Below are positions 36,943 through 47,550 of a DNA stretch of 64,000 bases, one piece after another. The translations under genes were made by a program, and so were the position numbers. This DNA is from Thioalkalivibrio sp. ALJ3 (GTDB lineage Bacteria; Pseudomonadota; Gammaproteobacteria; Ectothiorhodospirales; Ectothiorhodospiraceae): NCBI RefSeq assembly GCF_000377205.1, contig NZ_KB897906.1:278272-342271 (forward strand), given 5' to 3'. The notes under the pieces are model-generated. The model ran no database searches, had not been told where the DNA came from, and was given only the letters and a program-made list of their open reading frames with translations. Each line of letters begins with the position of its first letter. The stretch's first letter is position 1.

Positions 36943-37596
36943 ATGCGTTTCCGGGACCGCACCGACGCCGGCCGACGGCTGGCACAAGCCCTGGACCGCT
37001 TCCGTGGTCAGCCCGGGGTCGTGTTTGCCCTGCCACGCGGAGGCGTCCCGCTGGGGGCCGAGGTCGCCCGGCACCTCGACATGCCCCTGGATCTCGTGAT
37101 CCCGCGCAAGATCGGCCATCCGTTTCATCCCGAATACGCCATCTGCGCCGTCCCGGAACGCGGCGAACGGGTCTGCAACCCCCGCGAGGAAGAACGTGTC
37201 GACCCGGAATGGCTGGAGCAAGCCGAAGCGCGCGAGCGGGCCGAGGCTCACCGACGGCGCGAACTCTATTGCACCGCTCCCGCCCCGGACGTCACCAACA
37301 AAATCGCGATCATCGTCGATGACGGCATTGCCACTGGCCTCACCATGCGCGCAGCCATCCGCGATGCACGTCAGCGCCACCCGAGCCAGATCGTCGTAGC
37401 GATCCCCGTAGCGCCCGCCGACACGGCGGCACTGCTCGAGACAGAGGTCGATTACGTAGTGACCCTGGACACCCCGCAGTACTACCGAGGCTCGGTCGGG
37501 TCCTACTACGAATCCTTCGAGCAGACCTCCGACGACGAGGTCATCCATCTGCTGGCCACCGCATATCGTTCCCGGAAACCCGATGTCTCGCGCTGA
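36943..37596 (+). CDS. Phosphoribosyltransferase-domain protein
   Basis: 217 residues from the ATG at 36943 (GGAGG upstream). A type I PRT fold with PRPP loop IIVDDGIATGL (123-133) and an N-terminal FALPRGGVPLGAEVA. Related stand-alone or DLH-fused proteins exist in many proteobacteria, with unclear physiological role. Its 3' end overlaps the hydrolase gene by 14 bases, and in other genomes the two domains are fused, which supports a joint function. Confidence 0.9.
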   Translation: MRFRDRTDAGRRLAQALDRFRGQPGVVFALPRGGVPLGAEVARHLDMPLDLVIPRKIGHPFHPEYAICAVPERGERVCNPREEERVDPEWLEQAEARERAEAHRRRELYCTAPAPDVTNKIAIIVDDGIATGLTMRAAIRDARQRHPSQIVVAIPVAPADTAALLETEVDYVVTLDTPQYYRGSVGSYYESFEQTSDDEVIHLLATAYRSRKPDVSR

Positions 37597-38230
37597 ACAA
37601 CACGACGTAACGCTCGTACTGGATGGCCAGCCCCATCAGGGCATCCTCGGCCTGCCCGCCAGGCCTGTCGGGCTGGTCGTGTTCGCGCATGGAAGCGGCA
37701 GCAGCCGGCTAAGCCCACGCAATCAACAGGTCGCCCATGTGCTGCAGGCCGCCGGCCTTGCAACCCTGGTGTTCGACCTCCTGACGGAGGCCGAAGACCT
37801 CACCTACCAGGGCCGCTTCGATATACCGCTACTCGCCCAACGCCTGCTGCAGGCCTGTGAATGGGCGGCTTCCGAACCTCGACTCGCGCGACTCGCGGCA
37901 GGACTTCTTGGGGCCAGCACCGGAGCCGCCGCGGCACTCCTGGCCGCAGCAGAAGCCCCCGACAACATCCACGCCGTCGTCTCCCGTGGCGGGCGTCCGG
38001 ACCTCATCGGCAAGGCGCTGGCCCGGGTCGAATCACCGACCCTGTTGCTTGTCGGTGGCGAAGACAGCCTGGTGATCGAACTCAACCGCGAAGCGCTTTC
38101 GCTCATGCACGCAACGCGCAAGCTCGTGACCATTCCCGGCGCCAGCCACCTGTTCGAGGAACCGGGCACGCTGGAGCAGGCAGCCGACCTGGCAGCCGCA
38201 TGGTTTACCCGCTGGTTACGTTCCAGGTAG
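37583..38230 (+). CDS. Alpha/beta hydrolase of the dienelactone-hydrolase type
   Basis: 215 residues with AHGSGSS oxyanion region (35-41), nucleophile Ser112 in GASTGA, a late VGGEDSLV and His in IPGASHLF. Coupled to the phosphoribosyltransferase gene by a 14-base overlap. The substrate is unknown. It overlaps the convergent SRPBCC gene at its 3' end by 26 bases. Confidence 0.86.
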   Translation: MSRAEQHDVTLVLDGQPHQGILGLPARPVGLVVFAHGSGSSRLSPRNQQVAHVLQAAGLATLVFDLLTEAEDLTYQGRFDIPLLAQRLLQACEWAASEPRLARLAAGLLGASTGAAAALLAAAEAPDNIHAVVSRGGRPDLIGKALARVESPTLLLVGGEDSLVIELNREALSLMHATRKLVTIPGASHLFEEPGTLEQAADLAAAWFTRWLRSR

Positions 38231-38636
38231 GCGGCCTGCTGGTCCCTTCCAGCAGTCTCTTCAGGGTATCCAGGTCCTTCTCTAACGCGTCGCGATCCGA
38301 GGCAAACTGCTCGGCGGACATCCCCGGCTGCCGGAAAAGGCTGAACACAAATTCGCTCCCCTCGCCGTTCGGCAGGACGCGCATGGGGTTGCGGACCACT
38401 TCGCCCGAGGGCAGTTCGACATCGTGGTCCATCACGCCGAGATCGTTGGGTAGCGCAAACCGAACTCGGACGGTTCCGAGCGGCCCATCCAGCAACCACG
38501 CATCCCCCTCCTTCCGAACCTCCGAACGTGCCAGTCCTTCGGCCCATAAAGGGAGATTCCCGGGATCGGAGGCAAAGGCATAGACATCCGCCGAAGAGCG
38601 GGCGATGTAGACGGTCACATGCACCACCTCCGCCAT
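38205..38636 (-). CDS. SRPBCC-family protein
   Basis: 143 residues from the ATG at 38636 (an ATG at 38657 is an alternative that would touch the upstream stop). Begins AEVVHVTVYIARSSADVYAFASDPGNLPLWAEGL, the signature of SRPBCC lipid/aromatic binding proteins. Third gene of a minus-strand set after the PhnB-type and glyoxalase-type genes. Function unknown. Confidence 0.78.
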   Translation of the reverse strand: MAEVVHVTVYIARSSADVYAFASDPGNLPLWAEGLARSEVRKEGDAWLLDGPLGTVRVRFALPNDLGVMDHDVELPSGEVVRNPMRVLPNGEGSEFVFSLFRQPGMSAEQFASDRDALEKDLDTLKRLLEGTSRPPTWNVTSG

Positions 38637-38658
38637 GCCTCGAGCGCCAACCTCCATC

Positions 38659-39138
38659 TCACCGGCCTTCGTAGGCCCGTACCAGAGCCGCAACGTCGAA
38701 TTTCTTCATTTTCAGAAATGCCTGCGTGATCCGGGCCAGCGCCTCAGGATCGCCCGATCGCATCATCTCGTCCATCACCACGGGGACGATCTGCCAGGAC
38801 AGTCCAAACTTGTCCTTCAGCCAGCCACATTCGACCTCCTGCCCGCCATCGGCCGTCAGCTGACCCCAGTAGTAGTCGATCTCCTGCTGGGTATCGCACT
38901 TGACCATGAACGATATTGACTCGTTGAACGGGACCAGCGGGCCCGCGCTGATCGCCTGGAACTCCTGCCCCAGGACGAAGAAGGTAACGACCTCCACCGA
39001 GCCGGACGGTGTGTCTTCCAGGGTTACGGTGCTCTCGACCCACGAATTCTCGAAAACCGAGGCGTAGAACTCGGCCGCTTCCCTGGCCTGATGCTCGAAC
39101 CACAGGTGCGGCACAAGCTTTTGCTGAACGGTTGCCAT
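38659..39138 (-). CDS. PhnB/glyoxalase-family protein
   Basis: 159 residues of the VOC superfamily, PhnB/3-demethylubiquinone methyltransferase-like subtype: KLVPHLWFEHQAREAAEFYASVFENS, and the C-terminal WGQLTADGGQEVECGWLKDKFGLSWQIVP. These proteins are of uncertain enzyme activity. A GGAG lies before the ATG. The gene sits 39 bp downstream of a second VOC gene (39178-39555). Confidence 0.88.
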   Translation of the reverse strand: MATVQQKLVPHLWFEHQAREAAEFYASVFENSWVESTVTLEDTPSGSVEVVTFFVLGQEFQAISAGPLVPFNESISFMVKCDTQQEIDYYWGQLTADGGQEVECGWLKDKFGLSWQIVPVVMDEMMRSGDPEALARITQAFLKMKKFDVAALVRAYEGR

Positions 39139-39177
39139 GATGTCTCTCCCGTACCTCCGGGCTGTACTACTCGGACA

Positions 39178-39555
39178 TCACACCCACTCATTGGCTCCGT
39201 GCTCGAATCCACCGCGATAGGGACTGCCGACACAAAAACGATGGCCACTCGGCGCCTGCATCACCACCCAAGCCTCGTGCCGGGACACAACGGTCGCGCC
39301 CTGGCCCTCCAAACGCGAAACCTCGGCCTCGATCGAGTCGGAGTCGATATCCAGGTGTGCGCGCGGCTCGTGATCCACGCGCTGGATGATGACCTGCACG
39401 TCCCCGGGCGGCGTGACGAGCTGGATGAAGCCGCTGGCCGCATCGAAGTCCTCGGGCATCGGGAAGCCCAGTGCGCTGGCCCAGAAACGCGCCTCGGCCG
39501 CCAGGTCCGGCGTCCGGCAGTCAATCACGATGTTTCCGAGTCGGCTCTTGTGCAT
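39178..39555 (-). CDS. Glyoxalase-like (VOC superfamily) protein
   Basis: 125 residues from the ATG at 39555, starting SRLGNIVIDCRTPDLAAEARFWASALGFP, the Glyoxalase_6-type pattern, with VVMQAPSGHRFCV near the end. It is probably a small-molecule-binding or lyase enzyme. First of three genes (VOC, PhnB, SRPBCC) on the minus strand. The frame continues upstream but the domain begins here. Confidence 0.82.
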   Translation of the reverse strand: MHKSRLGNIVIDCRTPDLAAEARFWASALGFPMPEDFDAASGFIQLVTPPGDVQVIIQRVDHEPRAHLDIDSDSIEAEVSRLEGQGATVVSRHEAWVVMQAPSGHRFCVGSPYRGGFEHGANEWV

Positions 39556-39607
39556 GGTGTCAGGGGACAACACGGCACGCGCCCATCCCCAAAGCCACCG
39601 TTCGGTT

Positions 39608-39639
39608 CGGGAGAACACGCTGATGGGCGTGTTCTCCCG
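39608..39639. terminator. Strong 13-bp hairpin between two genes
   Basis: CGGGAGAACACGC (39608-39620) and GCGTGTTCTCCCG (39627-39639) form a perfect 13-bp stem with a 6-base loop. It lies between the small gene at 39645 and the glyoxalase gene. No T-run, so the type of terminator is uncertain. Confidence 0.6.
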
Positions 39640-39644
39640 CCCCG

Positions 39645-39854
39645 TTAGCGCGGCTTGCAGGCCAGCCCGTACTCGAAGGTATGGATCTTGAAGCCTTCGG
39701 GAAACGCCGCCTTCAGCCGGCGTTCGAACTCGGCGTAGATCTCGGCCTTGTGCTGCTGGACATCCCAGTCGCGGCTGTCGCAATCAACCCCCTCGACGTC
39801 CAGCTCCATGTTCAGCTCCAGATCCGGAGCCATTTGCAGTCGGATTGTCGGCAT
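39645..39854 (-). CDS. Small protein of unknown function
   Basis: 69 residues from the ATG at 39854: MPTIRLQMAPDLELNMELDVEGVDCDS, then a helical ERRLKAAFPEGFKIHTFEYGLACKP. No signal peptide. Acidic with two Cys. An AGGAGA precedes the start. Element copy D lies 29 bases upstream, so its promoter may be within or altered by the element. The family is not recognised. Confidence 0.65.
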   Translation of the reverse strand: MPTIRLQMAPDLELNMELDVEGVDCDSRDWDVQQHKAEIYAEFERRLKAAFPEGFKIHTFEYGLACKPR

Positions 39855-39882
39855 CTCGGTTCTCCTTCCGTTTCGCTGGGCC

Positions 39883-40166
39883 CTAGGGAGACCCTGATTT
39901 AATCGCGCGTCCGCGCTCGAGTCGCTTTTGCGTGGGAACAAGGCGCGGTGACTGCCGTGCAGTCATTCTGCACAAAGGAGCCGCAACGCCGTTCCCGCGC
40001 AAAAGCGGCCGAGCCCCTGCTTTCAATGGCTTGTGGGGTTTGTGCCCCCTGTTCCCCGATCCTGCGTTGCGCCGCTTGCGGGTAGAACCACTACCCGCTG
40101 CACGACGCGCCTTGTCTCGGAAAACAGGGGGCACCAACGCGGACGTGCGATTAAATCAGCGTCTCC

Positions 40167-40170
<4 letters not shown>
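39883..40170. mobile_element. Palindromic MITE-like element, copy D
   Basis: 288 bp with ends CTAGGGAGACCCTGATTTAATCGC and its inverse GCGATTAAATCAGCGTCTCCCTAG. Same orientation as copy C, but it lacks the TTGATCA-centred palindrome and a short ATTGATTC block. The right CTAG, on the minus strand, supplies the TAG stop of hppA (40167-40169). Other internal blocks (GGGTAGAACCACTACCC; AGGGGGCACCAACGCGG) are as in B and C. Confidence 0.88.
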
Positions 40171-42224
<2,054 letters not shown>

Positions 42225-42724
42225 GGACTCCCCCTTCGATACGTCGTGGCACAAGTAATCCGGGCGTCGGGCACCCGCGACCGCCGACAGTCAGGCTGCC
42301 GACAGCCGCAACTGCCCGGCGCGAATCCGGGCATCCGGTTTGTGCTGCTGCCAGGTCGCGCATCCGCGCGACCGTCAAGGCGCGCGGCCACCGCTGATGC
42401 GGGGCGTACGTACTACCTCGACAAACGTATCGGGGGATGGTGGGTCTGATCGGAAAAACGTCGCAGGACAGACCGCAAAAACCCCTTGCAATGCTGGGGA
42501 ACTTACGTGGTGCCATGCGGGGCGTCAAGCGCGGCGTTCATCAGGCGCAGAGGTACAGGCATGGTCCATGGCGCTTCAGTTGCCAGACCTCTCGCGCGTG
42601 AATGGCCAGGAACCGGGCGGTCCGTCAAGCAGGTTGCGCGCGGCTGCCCACCACGAACACGCAAAAATCCAGTAAGATCGTTGGCTTAAGCCATGAAACA
42701 AACCGAACACCGCCAGGCATCTCG
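42225..42724. other. 500-bp intergenic region
   Basis: It separates hppA (minus) from the HIT gene (plus), so it should hold both promoters. A TAAGAT (42673-42678) is a possible -10 for the HIT gene. No gene is supported; a small frame at 42486-42689 has no SD. It shows short GC-rich inverted repeats only, and no recognised RNA gene. Confidence 0.5.
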
Positions 42725-43270
42725 ATGACCAGTGCCACAACCGACAAGGATTGTTATTTCTGCCGAGTAGCGGCCAGACTGGCCGACCCGCTGATCTACG
42801 AGAACGACTCCTTCGTCGCCCTGTTCGACACGAACCCGGTCAACCCGGGGCATGCGCTCGTGATCCCGCGACGCCACGTCGTGTCCCTGTTCGAACTCGA
42901 TGAAAAAGAACAGTCGGACTACTTCGACGCGATTTATGGCGTCCGGCAGGTGATCGAAAATACCGACCTGACCAAACTCTACCGCAGCATGCTGGTTCGC
43001 GAGGATCTGCGGGAGCGCCCGAAAGACCACATCGAAGGCGTACTGGAACTCCCCTTTCTAGGCAATCAGCCCGATGCCTACACGGTCGGCAACAACGACG
43101 GCCGTATGGCGGGGCGTAGCATCGATCACCTGCACGTGATCGTTCTCCCCCGCTACGAGGGCGACGTCGAAGACCCGCGAGGCGGCATCCGCAACGTCAT
43201 CCCGGACCGCGCCAACTACCACAGGCCGCCGCACGCCCGCGTTCACACCGACCGTGTGGGATCCCAATAG
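42725..43270 (+). CDS. HIT-domain protein with incomplete histidine triad
   Basis: 181 residues. HIT proteins hydrolyse or transfer nucleotide phosphates. A CYFC pair (10-13) and the conserved FVALFDTNPVNPGHALVIPRRHVVSLFEL are present, and the triad region reads SIDHLHVIVLPR: His135 and the nucleophile-type His137 are kept, but the third His is Ile139. Activity may be altered. The start is the ATG at 42725. The ~40-residue C-terminal tail is extra. Confidence 0.87.
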   Translation: MTSATTDKDCYFCRVAARLADPLIYENDSFVALFDTNPVNPGHALVIPRRHVVSLFELDEKEQSDYFDAIYGVRQVIENTDLTKLYRSMLVREDLRERPKDHIEGVLELPFLGNQPDAYTVGNNDGRMAGRSIDHLHVIVLPRYEGDVEDPRGGIRNVIPDRANYHRPPHARVHTDRVGSQ

Positions 43271-43396
43271 CCCCACCGACCCAAGTGGCAAAGGCCGGCG
43301 CACCAAACTTGGCATCCGGCATTCCAGACTACCCCGCTCACGCAGAGGCCCCATCCCGCTACAATACGAAGAACCACCTTGCCACCGGGGGTTCCG

Positions 43397-44065
43397 ATGA
43401 CGGCTGCACACATCCCCTGCCAAAACGCTTTCCGGTTACTGCTCCTGATCGCCTCCCTGTGGCTTCTGGGGAGTGCGGCCAGCGCTGAAGAAGACCCCGG
43501 CGCACGCCTCGCCCATGAAGGCAACGAGCGCGGTGCGACCGCCTGCATCCAGTGCCATGGCGAACAGGGTCAGGGCCAGTCGCAGCCCCCATTCCCGCGC
43601 CTGGCGGGACTGCCAAGGGAATATCTGATCGAGCAGATGGAGGCCTATCGGGAAGGCCTGCGACCGAACGCCACCATGGCGCAGATCGCGCAGAATCTGG
43701 ACGACGACGAGATCGAAGCAATCAGCCGCTATTACGCCGAAATGGAACCGGCAGGCGGCCCGCACGACGTGCCGGACAATCTCGTCAACAAAGGGCGTGA
43801 GATCGCCCTCGATGGGCTGCCAGAACGCAACATTCAGTCCTGCGCCTCCTGCCACGGCGAAGAGGGGCGCGAGCGCAATCCCAGCCTGCCGCCACTGGCC
43901 GGCCATCCCCCCCAGTACCTGATGGCACAGCTCCAGGCATATGCCCACGGCGCGCGCGAAACCTCGCTCGCCGGACTGATGGAGGGTATTGCCAGCGAGC
44001 TGGAAGAAGAAGAAATGGCGGCCCTGGCGGCCTATTACGCCTCCCTGCCGGCCAGCGAAGAATAA
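43397..44065 (+). CDS. Diheme cytochrome c (cytochrome c4-type)
   Basis: 222 residues with a signal peptide (about 1-30, ending AASAE) and two class I cytochrome c domains. Heme sites are Cys50-x2-Cys53-His54 (CIQCH) and Cys149-x2-Cys152-His153 (CASCH). The methionines in NATMAQ (94) and SLAGLM (near 191) are candidates for the sixth ligands. It is a periplasmic electron carrier, likely to terminal oxidases or sulfur oxidation. A TACAAT -10-like sequence is at 43360, 31 bases before the ATG. Confidence 0.94.
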   Translation: MTAAHIPCQNAFRLLLLIASLWLLGSAASAEEDPGARLAHEGNERGATACIQCHGEQGQGQSQPPFPRLAGLPREYLIEQMEAYREGLRPNATMAQIAQNLDDDEIEAISRYYAEMEPAGGPHDVPDNLVNKGREIALDGLPERNIQSCASCHGEEGRERNPSLPPLAGHPPQYLMAQLQAYAHGARETSLAGLMEGIASELEEEEMAALAAYYASLPASEE

Positions 44066-44201
44066 CCGGGGCTCGCCGGGCCCGGTCCATTCAGCCGGCC
44101 CTAATCCGGTCCCACCGCCCTCGTGGCTGGCTCAGACATTGCGGTCGGACCGTGATAGACCCCAGTCAGCGGAGGCGCGATCTACCGCTCAAGCGGCCTG
44201 C

Positions 44202-45116
44202 CTACTCTACCGAGGTTATCAGTGCCGACAGGTAATGGATCGCCAGCACCAGAATCACGACCCCCAGCAGCAGCGTCAGCGCCGCGTGAGGCACGTAGCG
44301 CTGTAGCCGCGCGCCGACATACATGCCCAAGGCGCCACCGATACCAAACAGCACACCCAGCTCCCAGTCCGGCCGCGTAGCGACGCCGGGTGGCGCGGGC
44401 AACAGGCTGTACATCAAGATACCCGCGATGGACGTGATGAAGGTGGCCGCCAATGCCGCACCTGCCACCGTGTAAACCGGCAAGCGGAAGATGGCGACGC
44501 AAAACGGTGCAATGAGTGCACCGCCGCCGATCCCGTAGATGCCGCCGATGATACCGACGGCGAAGGCCAGCAGCGCCATCGCCGGAAGGCTGAACGAGTG
44601 CGTGTCTCCCCCGAAGGTGAAGGTAACCCTGAAGGGGTCCACCGTCCGTGTACGTGCGACTGAGCCCGTCGCCATTCCCGATGTCCCCCAGCGGGCTTTT
44701 CCCCGCCAGGGCGCGAGATCGGTCAGCAAGCGCAAGGCGAGATACATGAGCACCATGCCGACGAAGACCTTGAACAGGGCCGGCTCATACAGGTGATAGA
44801 CCCGTACGTAATAGCCAACTCCTACACCGGGCAGGGTTCCCGCGACGATCACCCAGTTGAGCGACCACAGCATTCGCCCTTCGCGGAAAAAGCGGTAGAC
44901 ACCCGAGGGTATGGCAACAACATTGAAGACCAGGTTGGTCGCGCTCACCGATGGGGCCGTGTAGTTCAGCACACTCATCTGAAACGGCAACAGCAGGAAT
45001 GCCCCGGAGACACCCACCATGGCCGTCACCAGCGAGATGAGAAAGGCGATCAGCGGTGGCAGCCACAGGCTCGTTTCCACGCCCGATCGTGCAAACTCGT
45101 ATTGGAGGAATTCCAA
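44202..45116 (-). CDS. TauE/SafE-family sulfite/sulfonate exporter-like permease
   Basis: 304-residue membrane protein with about eight helices and the family GxxGGIYGIGGGALIAPF segment, plus GVGGVGSGAFLL-like N-terminal motif (VTAMVGVSGAFLLLPF). TauE/SafE proteins export sulfite, sulfoacetate or related anions. It lies in a minus-strand stretch with a DASS anion symporter and a CBS protein, so sulfur-anion traffic is a plausible theme. No SD of note. Confidence 0.88.
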   Translation of the reverse strand: MEFLQYEFARSGVETSLWLPPLIAFLISLVTAMVGVSGAFLLLPFQMSVLNYTAPSVSATNLVFNVVAIPSGVYRFFREGRMLWSLNWVIVAGTLPGVGVGYYVRVYHLYEPALFKVFVGMVLMYLALRLLTDLAPWRGKARWGTSGMATGSVARTRTVDPFRVTFTFGGDTHSFSLPAMALLAFAVGIIGGIYGIGGGALIAPFCVAIFRLPVYTVAGAALAATFITSIAGILMYSLLPAPPGVATRPDWELGVLFGIGGALGMYVGARLQRYVPHAALTLLLGVVILVLAIHYLSALITSVE

Positions 45117-45244
45117 GGCGAGCCCCCTCGTTCTGACACAGATTCAGCGAGGGGACACGAACCCCTGCTGGCGCCCTGTCATGCCCGTCGCGATGCTCTG
45201 CCATCATGCCCAGCCGGGATCCACCGCCGCCGGCTCCGACCCGC

Positions 45245-46744
45245 TCAGCCCGTAAGGATGGGCATACCCAGAAGCGGCCAGATCACCAGCACCGAGAAGG
45301 CAATCACAACCGTAAGCACAATGCTGGCGGGAACGCCGGTACGGAAGAATTCCCAGGTGGAAAACTGACCGGACTGGTAGGCGATGGCATTGGGTGCGGC
45401 ACCCACCAGGAACAGGAAGGGCATGCCAGTGGCGACCAGCGCCACGAACAGCACAACATGCGGACTCACGCCCATGTAGCCGGCCATGACCAGCGCGACC
45501 GGCAGCACGATGGCAATGGCAGCCACATTCATGATGACGTTGGTCATCACCACGAAGAACAGGCCCAGCCCCAGGACGAACAGCAGCCAGTGGGCGCCCT
45601 CGAACATACCGAGCCAGGTGATCGCCAGCCATTCGGCGGCCCCGGTCTGCCACAGGCAGAACCCGATACTCATCGCACCGCCGAACAGCAGGATGATGTT
45701 CCAGGGGATCTCCTCGAGTTCCTTCAGCGTGAGCACGCCCAGCGCGAAGAACAACAACGTCGTCACCAGCAGGATTGCCGGGCGGGAGACGGGCTCGAGC
45801 GCCGGGACCATGGCCTGCAACGCCAGTACCAGCACGGCGCCCAGAACGATGAGTATCGTGAGCCACTCGTCCCGCTTCATCGACCCCAGTTCCTGGTAGC
45901 GGCGCTCGGCCACTTCGGTTAGACCTTCAATGCGCTTTTTCTCCGGGGGGAAGAAGATCAGCATCATCCACCAGATGAGTACCGTCATCAGCAGCCCGAC
46001 CGGCGCCAGATAATAGGTGACCTCGAAAAAGCCAACGTCGATATCGGCCACGTCCCGCGCAAAGGAGACCCCCACGATCCCGCGCGCCGAACCCAGCAGC
46101 GTGATGATCGAGCCAGCCCCCGCCGCGAAGGCCATCCCGATGAACAGGCCCTTGCCGAAGCGTGTCGGGCGATCCCCCGCGTCATACAGTGAATAGATCG
46201 CCAGCAGCACCGGGAAGATGGTCGCCGCCACCGCGGTGTGGGCCATGACCAGGGTGAGCGCGACCGTCACCAGGAACGTGCCCAGGTAGATGGTACTGGT
46301 GCGTTCCCCGACCAACATCAGCATGCGATAGGCAAGCCGTTGGGTGAGCCCCGACTTGGTGAACGCAATGCCAATCACCAGCGAGGCGAAGATGAACCAC
46401 ACGGCCGGATCCATGAAATTCCCGAATGCCACTTCGGGCGGGCGGATCAGGAACAGGGCCTGGAAGACACCGATCGCAATCGCGGTAACGCCGATCGGTA
46501 TGGGGGTGAACACCCACCAGATGGCCGCCAGCAGGAACAGCCCCAGTGCGGCCTTGCCGGCGTCGCTCAGCGGGAATTCCTCGCCGGCCGGGTCGACCGC
46601 CGGGGCCGGAGCGTCCATGAACCAGAACAGGAAGAAGACCGCCAGTCCGGCGGCCAGGATCAACCAGCGCCGCCAGTCCAGCGTGTTCGGTGCTGCGCTG
46701 TCTCCCGGGTCGTCTTTCGACTCCGATCTAGGCTCCTCGCTCAT
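45245..46744 (-). CDS. DASS/SLC13-type anion symporter
   Basis: 499 residues from the ATG at 46744, which lies within the end of the CBS gene (17-base overlap). A hydrophilic acidic N-terminus (about 30 residues) precedes about 12 helices; SLC13-like features include FHTAVAATIFPVLLAIYSLYDAGDRPTRFGKGLFIGMAFAAGAGSIITLLGSARG (in part) and a C-terminal VLPVALVMAGYMGVSPHVVLFVALVATGMPFLF segment. These families move sulfate or dicarboxylates with Na+. Translationally coupled to the CBS protein, which probably regulates it. Confidence 0.87.
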   Translation of the reverse strand: MSEEPRSESKDDPGDSAAPNTLDWRRWLILAAGLAVFFLFWFMDAPAPAVDPAGEEFPLSDAGKAALGLFLLAAIWWVFTPIPIGVTAIAIGVFQALFLIRPPEVAFGNFMDPAVWFIFASLVIGIAFTKSGLTQRLAYRMLMLVGERTSTIYLGTFLVTVALTLVMAHTAVAATIFPVLLAIYSLYDAGDRPTRFGKGLFIGMAFAAGAGSIITLLGSARGIVGVSFARDVADIDVGFFEVTYYLAPVGLLMTVLIWWMMLIFFPPEKKRIEGLTEVAERRYQELGSMKRDEWLTILIVLGAVLVLALQAMVPALEPVSRPAILLVTTLLFFALGVLTLKELEEIPWNIILLFGGAMSIGFCLWQTGAAEWLAITWLGMFEGAHWLLFVLGLGLFFVVMTNVIMNVAAIAIVLPVALVMAGYMGVSPHVVLFVALVATGMPFLFLVGAAPNAIAYQSGQFSTWEFFRTGVPASIVLTVVIAFSVLVIWPLLGMPILTG

Positions 46745-47297
46745 GGACTTCTCCCAGTACGTGCTTGACGACCAGGTCGAAGATATCGGCCAGTCGCAAC
46801 GCCCCGACCACCTTGTCCTCCTTGACGACCGGAAGCACGAAGGCACCGCACGCGACCATTTCCTCAAGCCCGTGCGCCAGCATGTCGTCACGGGAGAGCA
46901 CTTTCCTCACTGGTTCCGCCAGATCGCCCGCGGTGTGCGAAGCCAGGTCGAGCCTTGTCTCCAGCTTGTCCGCCAGCAACCGCTCCCAGAAAACCTGCAT
47001 GGCCACGTTCTCGCCGGAATCGGCCCGACCCCAGTACCCCTGGGCGGCACCACGGGCTTCCCGCTTGAGCAGCGAGGGCTCGATCGCTTTGAGCAGCGTG
47101 TGAATCGACAGGATCCCTTCCAGGCCGCCATCCTCCTTCAGGACCAGAAGGTGGCGAAAATAGGGAGTCCCATCCTTGCAGGGCTGGTGCCCCAGGGCCG
47201 TCAGTGCATCTTGTATGGTCGCGGTGGAAGGCAGGTGTGGATAGAGCTCGAGGGGAATCATAAACTCCCCGATCAGAAGTCGGTTCGGATCGGCCAT
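46728..47297 (-). CDS. CBS-domain regulatory protein
   Basis: 189 residues with two CBS-type halves (about 10-80 and 115-185): MIPLELYPHLPSTATIQDALTAL and FVLPVVKEDKVVGALRLADIFDLV. CBS pairs bind adenine nucleotides. It overlaps the DASS transporter gene by 17 bases, so it is likely a regulatory partner of the transporter. An AAAGGGG lies before the ATG. Confidence 0.88.
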   Translation of the reverse strand: MADPNRLLIGEFMIPLELYPHLPSTATIQDALTALGHQPCKDGTPYFRHLLVLKEDGGLEGILSIHTLLKAIEPSLLKREARGAAQGYWGRADSGENVAMQVFWERLLADKLETRLDLASHTAGDLAEPVRKVLSRDDMLAHGLEEMVACGAFVLPVVKEDKVVGALRLADIFDLVVKHVLGEVHERGA

Positions 47298-47550
47298 CCC
47301 CTGCCCCTTTCAGAAACGCGTTTCCACGGAATCCGGGCGATCGGCGCACCCGCCTGCCGGCTCAACACACTCTGTTCAACAATAGACCGTAGACAAGAAT
47401 GCAGCCAGCAGAAGGGCAACAGGCCAGGGATGGCCCGGCAATTCTTGGCGGTCAGCACGTGGCGTAGTGCCCCACACTGACCCGCAGCCTGGCGTGAAAT
47501 CGCTGTCGTGTGTCCAGGCCCACTGTTGCCTTGACCCGTATGGTGCACGC

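Noticed and set aside
42486-42689. 67-codon frame in the hppA/HIT gap
   Set aside because: No SD, no domain, biased composition; not supported.
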